Notes under the pieces: model-generated
Seen by the model: the letters and a program-made list of their open reading frames with translations, nothing else
Databases searched by the model: none
What the model was told of the DNA's origin: nothing
Assembly: GCA_963758505.1 (NCBI GenBank)
Contig: CAVWVJ010000001.1
Location: 558,001-622,000, forward strand
DNA: 64,000 nt
Direction: 5' to 3'
Source of the DNA: Korobacter sp963758505
GTDB lineage: Bacteria > Acidobacteriota > Terriglobia > Terriglobales > Acidobacteriaceae
Program-made: the position numbers and the translations under genes
Part shown: positions 37,568-46,161 of the stretch, one piece after another
Layout of the letters: each line of letters begins with the position of its first letter
Numbering within the stretch: the first letter of the stretch is position 1

Positions 37568-38980
37568 ATGACGCAAAGCAGTTCGACCGTAAATCCGAAG
37601 ATCGTTGTGCCCGCGAGGGAGCAACGTGCCGCACGCATTCTGGCAGCGGATGACCAGGAACATATCCTCGACGCGCTGAAGATCCTGCTGCGTCCGGAGG
37701 GCTATGAAGTAGAGACCGCGAAATCGCCGGTGCTGGTGCGAGAGATGCTGAACAGCAACTCGTACGATGCGCTGCTGATCGATCTCAACTACACCCGCGA
37801 TACGACATCCGGACGCGAAGGCCTCGATCTGCTTTCCGAGATCGTGGCCATGGACAGCACAGTTCCAGTGATCGTGATGACGGCGTGGGGCAGCATCGAT
37901 GTGGCGGTGGAAGCCATGCGGCGCGGAGCGCGCGACTTCATCCAGAAGCCCTGGGAAAACGAGCGGCTGCTGACGATCCTTCGCACCCAGGTAGAGCTGT
38001 ATCGCACGCTGCAGCGCGCCGAACGGTTGCAGGCGGAGAACCAGTTGCTCCGTGCGACGGGCATGCCGCAACTGATTGCCACGGCTCCGGCGATGCAGTC
38101 GGTGCTCGAATCGATTGCGCGGATCGGGCCCTCGGATGCGAACGTTCTGATTACCGGGGAGCACGGGACCGGTAAGGAAGTGGTCGCGCAGTCGCTGCAT
38201 GCGGTTTCCCCGCGATCGAACAAGACGCTGGTAGCGGTGAATACGGGAGCGCTTCCGGAAACGCTGTTCGAGAGCGAATTGTTCGGACACGTGAAAGGGG
38301 CGTTCACCGATGCGCGGACCGACCGTATCGGACGCTTCGAACTGGCGGACCAGGGAACGATTTTTCTCGATGAGATCGGCAACGTTCCGGTGCGGCAGCA
38401 GACGAAGCTGCTGCGGGTGCTGGAAACCGGGGAGATGGAACGGGTCGGTTCGTCGAAGAGCCGCCGGGTAAACGTCCGCGTGATTTCCGCGACCAATGCC
38501 GATCTTCGGGCAGCCTGCGCCGCGGGGCAGTTTCGCGAAGACCTGCTGTTTCGTCTGAACACGGTGGAGATTCACATCCCGGCGCTGCGCGAGCGTCGGG
38601 AAGACATCGCTGCGCTGGCGCTTCACTTCCTGAAGCGCTATGCGGAGCGCTATCGGCGTCCGGCGCAGGTGCTGGATAAGGGAACCGTGCAGGCGTTGAT
38701 GCAGTATAGTTGGCCGGGCAATGTGCGCGAACTGGAGCACACCATGGAGCGCGCGGTGTTGATGGCCCGTGGCAACGAGATTCAGCCTGCGGATCTTGGG
38801 CTCATCCAGCAGAAGCAGCAGAGCAGCCCGAACCTGGAGGAGCTGAGCATCGAATCGGTCGAGAGCATCCTGATCCGCAAGGCGCTGCAGAGGTACCACG
38901 GCAACGTGAGCCAGGCCGCGGAGGCGCTCGGATTGAGCCGTGGTGCGCTGTATCGCCGGATGGAGAAATATGGGCTCTAG
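37568..38980 (+). CDS. NtrC-family response regulator with GAFTDA loop
   Basis: 470 residues from ATG 37568, 8 nt after a TTGGAG; a TTG directly before it is less likely. Receiver domain with Asp72 ('ALLIDLNYTRD') and 'VMTAWGSIDVAVEAMRRGA'. AAA+ domain with Walker A variant 'GEHGTGKE', 'ESELFGHVKGAFTDA', Walker B 'GTIFLDEIGN' and 'WPGNVRELEHTMERAV'. Fis-type HTH at the end ('NVSQAAEALGLSRGALYRRM'). The sigma-54 contact loop reads GAFTDA, not GAFTGA, so activation of sigma-54 is uncertain. It is co-transcribed with the kinase at 38970. Confidence 0.93.
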   Translation: MTQSSSTVNPKIVVPAREQRAARILAADDQEHILDALKILLRPEGYEVETAKSPVLVREMLNSNSYDALLIDLNYTRDTTSGREGLDLLSEIVAMDSTVPVIVMTAWGSIDVAVEAMRRGARDFIQKPWENERLLTILRTQVELYRTLQRAERLQAENQLLRATGMPQLIATAPAMQSVLESIARIGPSDANVLITGEHGTGKEVVAQSLHAVSPRSNKTLVAVNTGALPETLFESELFGHVKGAFTDARTDRIGRFELADQGTIFLDEIGNVPVRQQTKLLRVLETGEMERVGSSKSRRVNVRVISATNADLRAACAAGQFREDLLFRLNTVEIHIPALRERREDIAALALHFLKRYAERYRRPAQVLDKGTVQALMQYSWPGNVRELEHTMERAVLMARGNEIQPADLGLIQQKQQSSPNLEELSIESVESILIRKALQRYHGNVSQAAEALGLSRGALYRRMEKYGL

Positions 38981-40403
38981 CTTCCTGCCCCAGCGGACGA
39001 AATCGAGCGTCGCCGGGGAGCCAGCTACGAGCGAAGAAGCCCTTCACCGAACTACCCGCAAGCGAAGACTCTTGCGTTACGAGCGCCGTGTTCTTCTGCT
39101 TGCATTCATCGTTGCGCTGCCCAGCATGGTGGTCAGCGTCATCCTCGTTCTGATCCAGAGCTGGCCGAGTGATGCGAAGGTCGCGTTGCTGACCGGGGAG
39201 GGGATTGCGTGGTTGCTGCTGGCACTGGCGCAGCACGAGCAAATCGTGCGTCCGCTGCAAACGCTCACCAACGTTGTGGCCGCCTTACGCGAGGAAGATT
39301 ATTCGTTTCGCGCTCGTGGGGCTGGATTGAATGATGCCCTGGGCGAATTGGCACTCGAAGTCAACGCGCTCGCCGACGTGCTGACCAACCAGAAAACCAG
39401 CGCGATCGAGGCGACGGCACTGTTGTCGCGGGTGGTGGAGGAGATCGATGCGCCGCTGTTTGCCTTCGATCCGGAGCACAGGCTGAAGCTGGTGAACTCC
39501 GCAGGCGAGAGGCTACTGCAACAACCTGCGGCCCACCTGCTGGGAGCTTCGGCGGCGGAGTTGAACCTGCAGGCGTGTTTCGAAGCGGAGAGCGAAACGC
39601 TGGTTCCACTACCTTACAGTCCCAATTCGCGCTGGATGGTACGACGCAGCCGATTCCGGCAGGATGGCGTACCGCATACGCTTATCGTGCTCTCCGATGT
39701 AAGCCGCGCGTTGCGCGAGGAAGAGCGCAGTGCGTGGCAACGCCTCATCCGTGTGCTCGGGCACGAGCTGAACAATTCGCTGGCGCCGATTAAATCGATT
39801 GCAGGGAGCCTGACGTCGCGGCTGAAACGCTCATCGCTCACCGAAGAGGAGCGCGACGATTTCGAGAAAGGCTTGTCGATCGTGGAAGGGCGCGCAGAGT
39901 CCCTGAACCGTTTCCTGCAGGCCTACCGGCAACTCGCGCAGATGCCGCCGCCGAAGTTAAAGCCGGTGAGCCTGCGTTCCCTAGTGGAGCGCGTCGCCGC
40001 GCTGGAGACACGCATCACGGTGGAGGTCGGCAACGAGGCAGACCTGACGCTCCAGGCGGATGCCGATCAGCTCGAGCAGATGTTGATCAACCTCGTTAAG
40101 AATGCCGTGGAAGCAACCAAGGAGCATCACGAGGCCGAACAGCCGGCGAGCCCGGAAGTGATAGTGAGTTGGGAGGTCGAGCCGGCAAACGTGATCCTGA
40201 AGGTGGAAGACAACGGGCCGGGAATCATGAATCCGAGCAACGCCTTCGTCCCCTTCTACACCACAAAGCAAGGCGGCAGCGGCATCGGGCTGGTGCTGTC
40301 GCGGCAAATCGCGGAGGCGCATGGAGGCCGGCTGGAATTGGTCAATCGGGAGGGTACCCGCGGCTGCATGGCGCGCGTAACGCTGCCCCGCACCCGCGAA
40401 TGA
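38970..40403 (+). CDS. NtrY-like membrane histidine kinase
   Basis: 477 residues from ATG 38970, chosen for GGAGAAAT just upstream; it overlaps the regulator stop by 11 bp. Order: two TM segments ('RRVLLLAFIVALPSMVVSVILVL' and 'GIAWLLLALA'), a HAMP-like stretch, a PAS domain ('LLSRVVEEIDAPLFAFDPEHRLKL'), HisKA with His265 in 'VLGHELNNSLAPIKS', and HATPase_c with 'NLVKNAVEA', 'VEDNGPGI' and 'GSGIGLVLSR'. It is probably the kinase of the NtrC-like regulator and the sensor for the export cluster. It ends 3 bp before a convergent gene. Confidence 0.92.
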   Translation: MGSSFLPQRTKSSVAGEPATSEEALHRTTRKRRLLRYERRVLLLAFIVALPSMVVSVILVLIQSWPSDAKVALLTGEGIAWLLLALAQHEQIVRPLQTLTNVVAALREEDYSFRARGAGLNDALGELALEVNALADVLTNQKTSAIEATALLSRVVEEIDAPLFAFDPEHRLKLVNSAGERLLQQPAAHLLGASAAELNLQACFEAESETLVPLPYSPNSRWMVRRSRFRQDGVPHTLIVLSDVSRALREEERSAWQRLIRVLGHELNNSLAPIKSIAGSLTSRLKRSSLTEEERDDFEKGLSIVEGRAESLNRFLQAYRQLAQMPPPKLKPVSLRSLVERVAALETRITVEVGNEADLTLQADADQLEQMLINLVKNAVEATKEHHEAEQPASPEVIVSWEVEPANVILKVEDNGPGIMNPSNAFVPFYTTKQGGSGIGLVLSRQIAEAHGGRLELVNREGTRGCMARVTLPRTRE

Positions 40404-40406
40404 CCG

Positions 40407-41933
40407 CTACCAACGGCTCTCGAAAGCAGCCAGCTCTTTCTCGAGTTCCCATTGCAGAGCGGCTTTTTGATTGGCGTGCAGATAGGCGTCGCATCCTTCC
40501 GTCACTTTCGCGGTCGGCCGTTTCTCAGAGGCGCACTCTTTGACGGCCACGAATTTTCGATCGTCGCGCCACAGGCTCGCGCCCGCAACAAAGGCGTGTT
40601 CGAGCGAGGTTCGCGCCATGGCCTTCAACTGCGGGTAACTAAGCCTTTGATCGACCACGGCCTTCAGGTACTCCTGCGATAGGTCCGAACGCGCTACGCC
40701 TTCGTCGTCGGTCGAGAGAGCGACCGGGACGTCGTACTTCATGTAAGTGGCGAGTGGGTGATCTTCACCTTTGACGCCGAGGATCACGTCGTTGCTGGTG
40801 AGATTGATCTCTACCATGATCCTGCGCTTCGACATCTCTTTTAAGAGGTCGAGCGCCCGGTCCTCCTCCATCACATCCACGCCGTGGCCAATTCGTTCGG
40901 CGTGGCCTTTCTCGACAGCCTCCCGTATGTGGAAGGTCAGGCCATCGGGAGGCACGAGGCCGCGCGCGATTTCGCCCGCGTGCAGGGCGATGTGCGCTTT
41001 GGGATAGAAGGGTTTCAAGAAATCGATGATGCGCATGTGCAGGTCATAATCGTGCATCGGCACGTAATAGTCTTCGGGCATTACGAGGTTGAAGCCGACA
41101 ACGCGAGGATCGCGGGTGGCGAGCTCAAAGCCGGCGAGGATCTGCGCAAAAACCTTCTCCTTCGGAGTCCCGCGCAAAACCTGGTACAGATATCGCTGGA
41201 CGACGTTGCATCCCGGTTCCGCCTTATCCGTGCCGCACCGCAGGTCGGCGTTACGCTTTGCCTCGGCGGCATCGATGTTCTTGCGTGCCGCTTCCACAGC
41301 CTCAATCAGGCCGTTCGCGAGCAGCGTTTCCCGCATGACCTGGAAATCGTCGATCCATCCGACCTGTTTTCCGACCGCAGCTACTCGCCCTTCATCGGAG
41401 GTGAACATCAGTTCCTGATAGAGCTCGCGATTGAGCGCGGCTCGACGCGCGGCCTCGGCGAGCATTTCTCCCGTGCGTCCATCGCCGGCCAGACCGAATT
41501 TGCCGAAGGCATCGAAGAAGTGGTCATGCCCGGATTGACCGGAGAGCTGCCAATCCCGCATCGACCAGGCGTCCACCATCTTGCGATAGATCACCGGATC
41601 GCGGAGCGCATTTTCGGCGTCCACATTGCCGGCCGCCTCGTTGCATGGGGGCTTCACCAGTTGGAGTGTCGCGGTTTCCACGCATAGTTTCGCATCCGCA
41701 GCCCAGGTGATCATGGTTTCGGCGTAGATTCCGCCGGAGAGGTGGTAATGCAAGTCGCCGCCCTTCGGCATCTCGCGCAGAAATTCCGTGAGCAGCGGAA
41801 TATTGCCGCGAACGGATTGCATGTAGCGTTCGGTACGAAGCTCGGGAGAGACCGCTGTCTTCGCTTGTGGAAACGCGTAGGAACAAAACAGGAAGATGCA
41901 CAGCGCGAGGGACCGCACGCGATAGAAGGTCAT
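40407..41933 (-). CDS. Secreted adenosine deaminase family protein
   Basis: 508 residues with a signal peptide (VRSLALCIFLFCSYAFPQA). Adenosine/AMP deaminase motifs: metal-binding 'LHYHLSGGI' (His62, His64), 'IALHAGEI', 'AERIGHGVDV' and 'VALSTDDEGV' (zinc Asp). The insertion of about 100 residues before the core recalls the secreted ADGF type. Predicted reaction: adenosine or deoxyadenosine to inosine in the periplasm. It is divergent from hpt and faces a complete nucleoside uptake and salvage operon, which fits this role well. Confidence 0.9.
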   Translation of the reverse strand: MTFYRVRSLALCIFLFCSYAFPQAKTAVSPELRTERYMQSVRGNIPLLTEFLREMPKGGDLHYHLSGGIYAETMITWAADAKLCVETATLQLVKPPCNEAAGNVDAENALRDPVIYRKMVDAWSMRDWQLSGQSGHDHFFDAFGKFGLAGDGRTGEMLAEAARRAALNRELYQELMFTSDEGRVAAVGKQVGWIDDFQVMRETLLANGLIEAVEAARKNIDAAEAKRNADLRCGTDKAEPGCNVVQRYLYQVLRGTPKEKVFAQILAGFELATRDPRVVGFNLVMPEDYYVPMHDYDLHMRIIDFLKPFYPKAHIALHAGEIARGLVPPDGLTFHIREAVEKGHAERIGHGVDVMEEDRALDLLKEMSKRRIMVEINLTSNDVILGVKGEDHPLATYMKYDVPVALSTDDEGVARSDLSQEYLKAVVDQRLSYPQLKAMARTSLEHAFVAGASLWRDDRKFVAVKECASEKRPTAKVTEGCDAYLHANQKAALQWELEKELAAFESRW

Positions 41934-42061
41934 CCACTTATGCTCCGATGGCGAAGGCGAATCATATCAGGAGGAAGATGCTTGAGACATCGCCTTCCTG
42001 CTTGAACCGATCCGGCTGGGTCATCTACCATCGCCTTTTTCAGGTCAGCCACAGGAGCCAC

Positions 42062-42580
42062 GTGCCAAACCTCAAAGTGCTTCTCGCTCGCGAGCAGATC
42101 CAGAAACGTGTGGCCGAGATGGCGGCAAGCATCTCCGCCGATTTTCATGGCGAGCCGGTGGTGCTCATCGGAGTTTTGAAAGGCGCCACGATCTTCCTGG
42201 CGGACCTTGCCCGTAGCATCGCCCTGGACGCAACCTTCGATTTCATTGCGGTGTCGAGTTATGGCGACGAGAGGCAGAGCAGCGGCGAGGTGAAGCTGAA
42301 TAAAGATGTCGACACCTCGATGGAGGGCAAGAACGTTATTCTTGTCGAAGACATCCTCGACACTGGGCTAACCATGTCTTACCTGATCCGGGTGCTTGCC
42401 GCCAAAAAGCCCAAAGCGCTGAAAATTGCGGCACTCCTCGACAAGAGCTCGCGCCGGGTTCTGCCAATTCACGCCGATTATGTAGGCTTCGAAATTCCCG
42501 ACCGGTTCGTGGTGGGTTATGGCATGGACGCCGCCGAGCGCTACCGCAATCTGCCGGATATTTGTGTCGTGGAAGAGTAA
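42062..42580 (+). CDS. hpt: Hypoxanthine phosphoribosyltransferase
   Basis: 172 residues from GTG 42062, preceded by AGGAG at 5 nt spacing; the open frame extends upstream without protein-like content. It has the PRPP-binding motif 'VILVEDILDTGLTMSYL', an N-terminal 'LLAREQIQKRVAEMAASI' and 'GVLKGATIFLADLAR', all typical of bacterial HPRT. It converts hypoxanthine (and guanine) with PRPP to IMP (GMP). It leads the salvage group hpt-deoC-CNT-PNP-udk, so inosine formed by the neighbouring deaminase can be recovered as IMP. Confidence 0.94.
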   Translation: MPNLKVLLAREQIQKRVAEMAASISADFHGEPVVLIGVLKGATIFLADLARSIALDATFDFIAVSSYGDERQSSGEVKLNKDVDTSMEGKNVILVEDILDTGLTMSYLIRVLAAKKPKALKIAALLDKSSRRVLPIHADYVGFEIPDRFVVGYGMDAAERYRNLPDICVVEE

Positions 42581-42628
42581 CTTTGGTACCGAAGCACGGC
42601 GATCAATCGGGTGTAGAATCTGGAAACA

Positions 42629-43342
42629 ATGGTTCAAAACGTCGCGCTTCCCGACGTCCGCAGTCAAGCCAGTGACTGGCATCTCATTGCCGCACTCATC
42701 GATCACACGTTATTACTACCAGAGGCGACTCGCGAGCAGGCTACGCATCTTTGCGAAGAGGCGATGCGTTATGGCTTCTACTCGGCTGTGGTGAACCCGC
42801 ACCTGCTGGCGCATGCGAAGAGTGTTTTACACGGTTCGCACGTCAAGGTCGGCACCACCATTGGTTTTCCTCTAGGCGCCACCCTGAGCACCGTGAAACG
42901 ATTCGAAGCCTCCGAGGCCCTGAAACTCGGCGCCGACGAACTCGACATGGTGATCCACATCGGTGCCCTAAAAGCCGGAGAGCGTCACGTGGTGGAAGGC
43001 GAAATTCGGAGTCTGGCAACTTTGGCTCACGAGGGTGGCGCGATTCTGAAGGTGATCATTGAGACTGCGCTGCTCGAGGAGAAGGAAAAGATTTTTGCCT
43101 GCGCCCTGGCGATGGAGGGTGGGGCGGACTTTGTGAAGACCTCTACCGGGTTCAGCACATCGGGCGCGACCGCCAAGGATGTTCACCTGATGCGCGGCGT
43201 GGTCGGCACAAAGCTCGGTGTGAAAGCTGCCGGTGGCATTCGGACCCTGGCGGAGGTCGAAGCGCTCCTGGACGCAGGCGCAAGCCGCATCGGTACCAGC
43301 GCTAGCGTGGCGATCGTAAGGGAATTGGGCGCACCGGAATAA
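42629..43342 (+). CDS. deoC: Deoxyribose-phosphate aldolase
   Basis: 237 residues. DeoC motifs: 'IDHTLLLPEATREQ', 'VGTTIGFPLGATLSTVKRFEA', 'GADELDMVIHIGALK', Schiff-base Lys in 'ADFVKTSTGFS', and a second conserved Lys in 'GVKAAGGIR'. It cleaves 2-deoxyribose 5-phosphate to acetaldehyde and glyceraldehyde 3-phosphate in deoxynucleoside breakdown. It lies 48 bp after hpt and 77 bp before the nucleoside transporter. No phosphopentomutase gene is present in the window. Confidence 0.95.
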   Translation: MVQNVALPDVRSQASDWHLIAALIDHTLLLPEATREQATHLCEEAMRYGFYSAVVNPHLLAHAKSVLHGSHVKVGTTIGFPLGATLSTVKRFEASEALKLGADELDMVIHIGALKAGERHVVEGEIRSLATLAHEGGAILKVIIETALLEEKEKIFACALAMEGGADFVKTSTGFSTSGATAKDVHLMRGVVGTKLGVKAAGGIRTLAEVEALLDAGASRIGTSASVAIVRELGAPE

Positions 43343-43419
43343 GGATCCGGAACTAATCCTTTCGTTGTAAGAGACCCTCCTGCTAAGCTGCTCCTGATTC
43401 GGATCCCGCAGGAGTATGC

Positions 43420-44673
43420 ATGGAACGCCTGACCGGTGTTCTCGGTCTGCTCGTATTTCTAGCGCTTGCCTTCGCGTTCTCCACCAATCGCCGCGCCATT
43501 CGCTGGCGGACGGTGCTGGTTGGGTTGATTCTGCAGCTGGTGTTTGCGATCTTTGTCCTTCGCGTGCCTGTCGGGCAGCGCATCATCCAGGCCGGAGGCG
43601 ATGGGGCGAAGAAGCTCCTGTCGTACTCCTACGCCGGCTCTGAATTTGTATTCGGCGATCTCGGCAAGCCGGGGGGAGCGTTTTACTTCGCCTTCCAGGT
43701 GCTCCCGGTCATCATCTTCATCGCCGCTTTCTTCGCCATCCTCTATCACTACGGCGTCATGCAGTTTTTCATTCGTATCGCAGCCCGAGTCATGATGCGC
43801 TTCATGGGGGCAAGCGGCGCCGAGTCTCTGAACGTCGCGGCAAGCATCTTCATGGGGCAGACCGAGGCCCCGCTGACGATCCGCCCTTTTCTTCCGAAGC
43901 TGACACAAAGCGAACTCATGGTCGTGATGACCAGCGGCATGGCCCATGTTTCCGGGGCCATGATGGCGGCGTATTTCCAGGTCGGCCACGTCGAACCGTC
44001 GCACGTGCTAGCCGCCGTGGTGATGACGGCGCCGGGGACATTTGTCGTTGCCAAGATGCTGGTGCCGGAGACGGAAACGCCCCTTACGGCGGGACGGCTC
44101 GACCCGGCCACGGAGGATGAAATTACCGGCGAGGAGAAGCATGCGAATGTGCTCGGCGCAGCGGCCAAGGGAACCACCGACGGCCTTTGGCTCGCGATTA
44201 ACGTGGCCGCGATGCTGATCTCGTTTCTCGCGCTCATCGCGCTGGTCAACGGAGTGCTTGGGGGTACGCACAACTGGCTTGCGTACCACGGATTTCGCTG
44301 GTTCCCGGCGAAGCTCGAAAGCATTTTCGGCGTGCTTTTCGCGCCGGTAGCGTGGATTATCGGCGTGCCGTGGCGCGATTGCGTCGCCGTGGGAAACCTG
44401 CTCGGTACGCGCATGGTGCTCAACGAACTGGTTGCGTTCACCATGCTAGGAAAACAGCAGGCCGCGCTGGATCCGCGTTCCTTTACGATCGCGACGTTCG
44501 CACTTTGCGGGTTCGCAAACCTTGGATCGATCGGGATACAAATCGGCGGGCTGGGAGCGCTCGCTCCGAACCGGAGAAACGATCTCGCGCGCCTGGGCTT
44601 TCGCGCGATGCTCGCGGGCACGATGGCGAACCTGATGTCCGCTTCCATCGTAGGAATACTGTTGCATGCATAG
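43420..44673 (+). CDS. CNT-family concentrative nucleoside transporter (NupC-like)
   Basis: 417 residues, start preceded by CAGGAG. NupC family core: 'LPVIIFIAAFFAILYHYGVMQFF', 'GASGAESLNVAASIFMGQTEAPLTI', 'MTSGMAHVSGAMMAAYF' and 'FTMLGKQQAALDPRS'. CNT proteins import nucleosides coupled to H+ or Na+ across the inner membrane. The gene overlaps the PNP gene by 8 bp. With deoC, PNP, udk and hpt it forms an uptake and salvage unit. Confidence 0.95.
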   Translation: MERLTGVLGLLVFLALAFAFSTNRRAIRWRTVLVGLILQLVFAIFVLRVPVGQRIIQAGGDGAKKLLSYSYAGSEFVFGDLGKPGGAFYFAFQVLPVIIFIAAFFAILYHYGVMQFFIRIAARVMMRFMGASGAESLNVAASIFMGQTEAPLTIRPFLPKLTQSELMVVMTSGMAHVSGAMMAAYFQVGHVEPSHVLAAVVMTAPGTFVVAKMLVPETETPLTAGRLDPATEDEITGEEKHANVLGAAAKGTTDGLWLAINVAAMLISFLALIALVNGVLGGTHNWLAYHGFRWFPAKLESIFGVLFAPVAWIIGVPWRDCVAVGNLLGTRMVLNELVAFTMLGKQQAALDPRSFTIATFALCGFANLGSIGIQIGGLGALAPNRRNDLARLGFRAMLAGTMANLMSASIVGILLHA

Positions 44674-45508
44674 CGAAAACGTGTTCGAAGCCTCCGATGC
44701 GGCGGCGCGCACGATCGCGCAGCGAACAGGAGTTCGGCCGAGGGTTGCAGTTGTGCTCGGTTCCGGGCTCGGCGACTTTGCCAACGAGCTGAGCGGCGCA
44801 GCCGTGATTCCGTATCGCGAGATTCCGAATTTTCCAGCATCGACAGCGATTGGCCACGCTGGGAATCTGGTGGTTGGCAATCTCGAAAATGTGCCGCTCG
44901 CAGTCATGCAAGGGCGCGCCCACTACTACGAAGGGAATTCCTTCGCGCAGGCGGCGTTCCCGATTCGCGTGCTGCACCGCTTCGGAGTCAAGTCCGTTGT
45001 GCTCACGAATGCCGCCGGAGGAATCAACCCCGCATACGGCCGCGGCGCGCTGGTGCTGGTTCGGGACCACATCAACCTGATGGGAGGAAGCCCGCTGATT
45101 GGTCCAAATGACGAGCGATTCGGACCGCGATTCCCGGATATGACGTATGCGTATGACCGCGAATACCGCGCGCTCGCGTTGGAGGCGGCGAAAGCGTTGA
45201 ACATTTCACTGTTCGAAGGCGTGTATGCGGCGATGCACGGGCCCAGCTATGAAACGCCCGCCGAGATCCAGATGCTTGCGCGTATGGGCGCTGACCTGGT
45301 GGGGATGTCGACGGTCCCGGAGGTGCTTGTGGCGCGCCACATGGATGTGCGGGTACTTGCCATTTCGTGCGTGACGAACATGGCGGCGGGCCTGTCCGGC
45401 GAAATCATCCATCATGAAGAAGTGCTTGAAACCGGACGTCGCGTAAAGGGTACGCTGCTCTCAATATTGCGCGCCGTTCTGCCAAAGATCGCAAAATCCA
45501 TCGCATGA
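44666..45508 (+). CDS. Purine nucleoside phosphorylase
   Basis: 280 residues. Trimeric PNP signature: 'VAVVLGSGLGDFAN', 'QGRAHYYEGN', 'VLTNAAGGINPAY', 'AAMHGPSYETPAEIQMLARMGADLVGMSTVPE' and 'ISCVTNMAAG'. It splits purine (deoxy)nucleosides with phosphate, releasing hypoxanthine or guanine for Hpt and (deoxy)ribose 1-phosphate. It overlaps the transporter by 8 bp and the udk gene by 4 bp. Confidence 0.95.
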   Translation: MHSENVFEASDAAARTIAQRTGVRPRVAVVLGSGLGDFANELSGAAVIPYREIPNFPASTAIGHAGNLVVGNLENVPLAVMQGRAHYYEGNSFAQAAFPIRVLHRFGVKSVVLTNAAGGINPAYGRGALVLVRDHINLMGGSPLIGPNDERFGPRFPDMTYAYDREYRALALEAAKALNISLFEGVYAAMHGPSYETPAEIQMLARMGADLVGMSTVPEVLVARHMDVRVLAISCVTNMAAGLSGEIIHHEEVLETGRRVKGTLLSILRAVLPKIAKSIA

Positions 45509-46116
45509 ACCGCAAGCCGTATCTCATCGGCATCGCCGGGCCTTCGGGAGCAGGGAAGAGCTATCTCGCCGAGCATCTCGTCCGAGAACTGGCGGAAGCT
45601 ACCATCGTTCCGATCGACGCTTACTATCCCGACCTGGGGCATTTGTCTTTCGACGAACGCGCAAAACTCAACTTCGACGATCCCTGCATTCTCGACACCA
45701 ACTTGCTCTTTGCCCAGATCGCATCGATGGCACGTGGGGAAAGGGTGCAGCGGCCCGTGTACGACTTTGCCCGCCATACGCGAACCCCTCAAACGGTTTC
45801 TATTGCGCCGGGGAGCTTCGTCATCGTCGAAGGGCTTTTCACCTTGTACTGGCCGGAGCTGCGCAGGCTCTTACATACGTGTGTCTACGTGGATATGGAC
45901 GACGGTGTATGCCTCGAGCGCCGGCTGACGCGCGATGTGCACGAGCGTGGCCGCGCGCCGGAATATGTTACAGAGCAGTTTCGCTCTTCGGTCGTGCCAA
46001 TGGCCGAAAGCTACGTGCGTCCTACAGCGCGCTTCGCCGACGTCAAGGTGTATGGCAATGCGGACATCGAGCGAGAGGTCGCTGCTGTGCTGGCCCATGT
46101 CCGGCGTGGCGCCTGA
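45505..46116 (+). CDS. udk: Uridine kinase-like P-loop kinase
   Basis: 203 residues. P-loop 'GPSGAGKS' at residues 12-19, 'VPIDAYYPDLGHLSFDERAKLNFDDP' (uridine-kinase substrate region), 'RPVYDFARHTRT' and 'VIVEGLFTLYWPELR'. It would phosphorylate uridine/cytidine; phosphoribulokinase-like relatives share these motifs, but the context favours nucleoside salvage. The start overlaps the PNP stop (ATGA). It is the last gene of the salvage operon. Confidence 0.88.
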   Translation: MNRKPYLIGIAGPSGAGKSYLAEHLVRELAEATIVPIDAYYPDLGHLSFDERAKLNFDDPCILDTNLLFAQIASMARGERVQRPVYDFARHTRTPQTVSIAPGSFVIVEGLFTLYWPELRRLLHTCVYVDMDDGVCLERRLTRDVHERGRAPEYVTEQFRSSVVPMAESYVRPTARFADVKVYGNADIEREVAAVLAHVRRGA

Positions 46117-46161
46117 GCCGTTTTTACCAAACTGCCCTATCGTTTCATGTAAGCTTTCGGG

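Noticed and set aside
36602..38899. Very long antisense open frames (also opposite 968-2587 and 17932-19743)
   Set aside because: They lie opposite well-recognised genes, consist of His/Arg/Gly-rich noise and have no motifs; high GC explains them.
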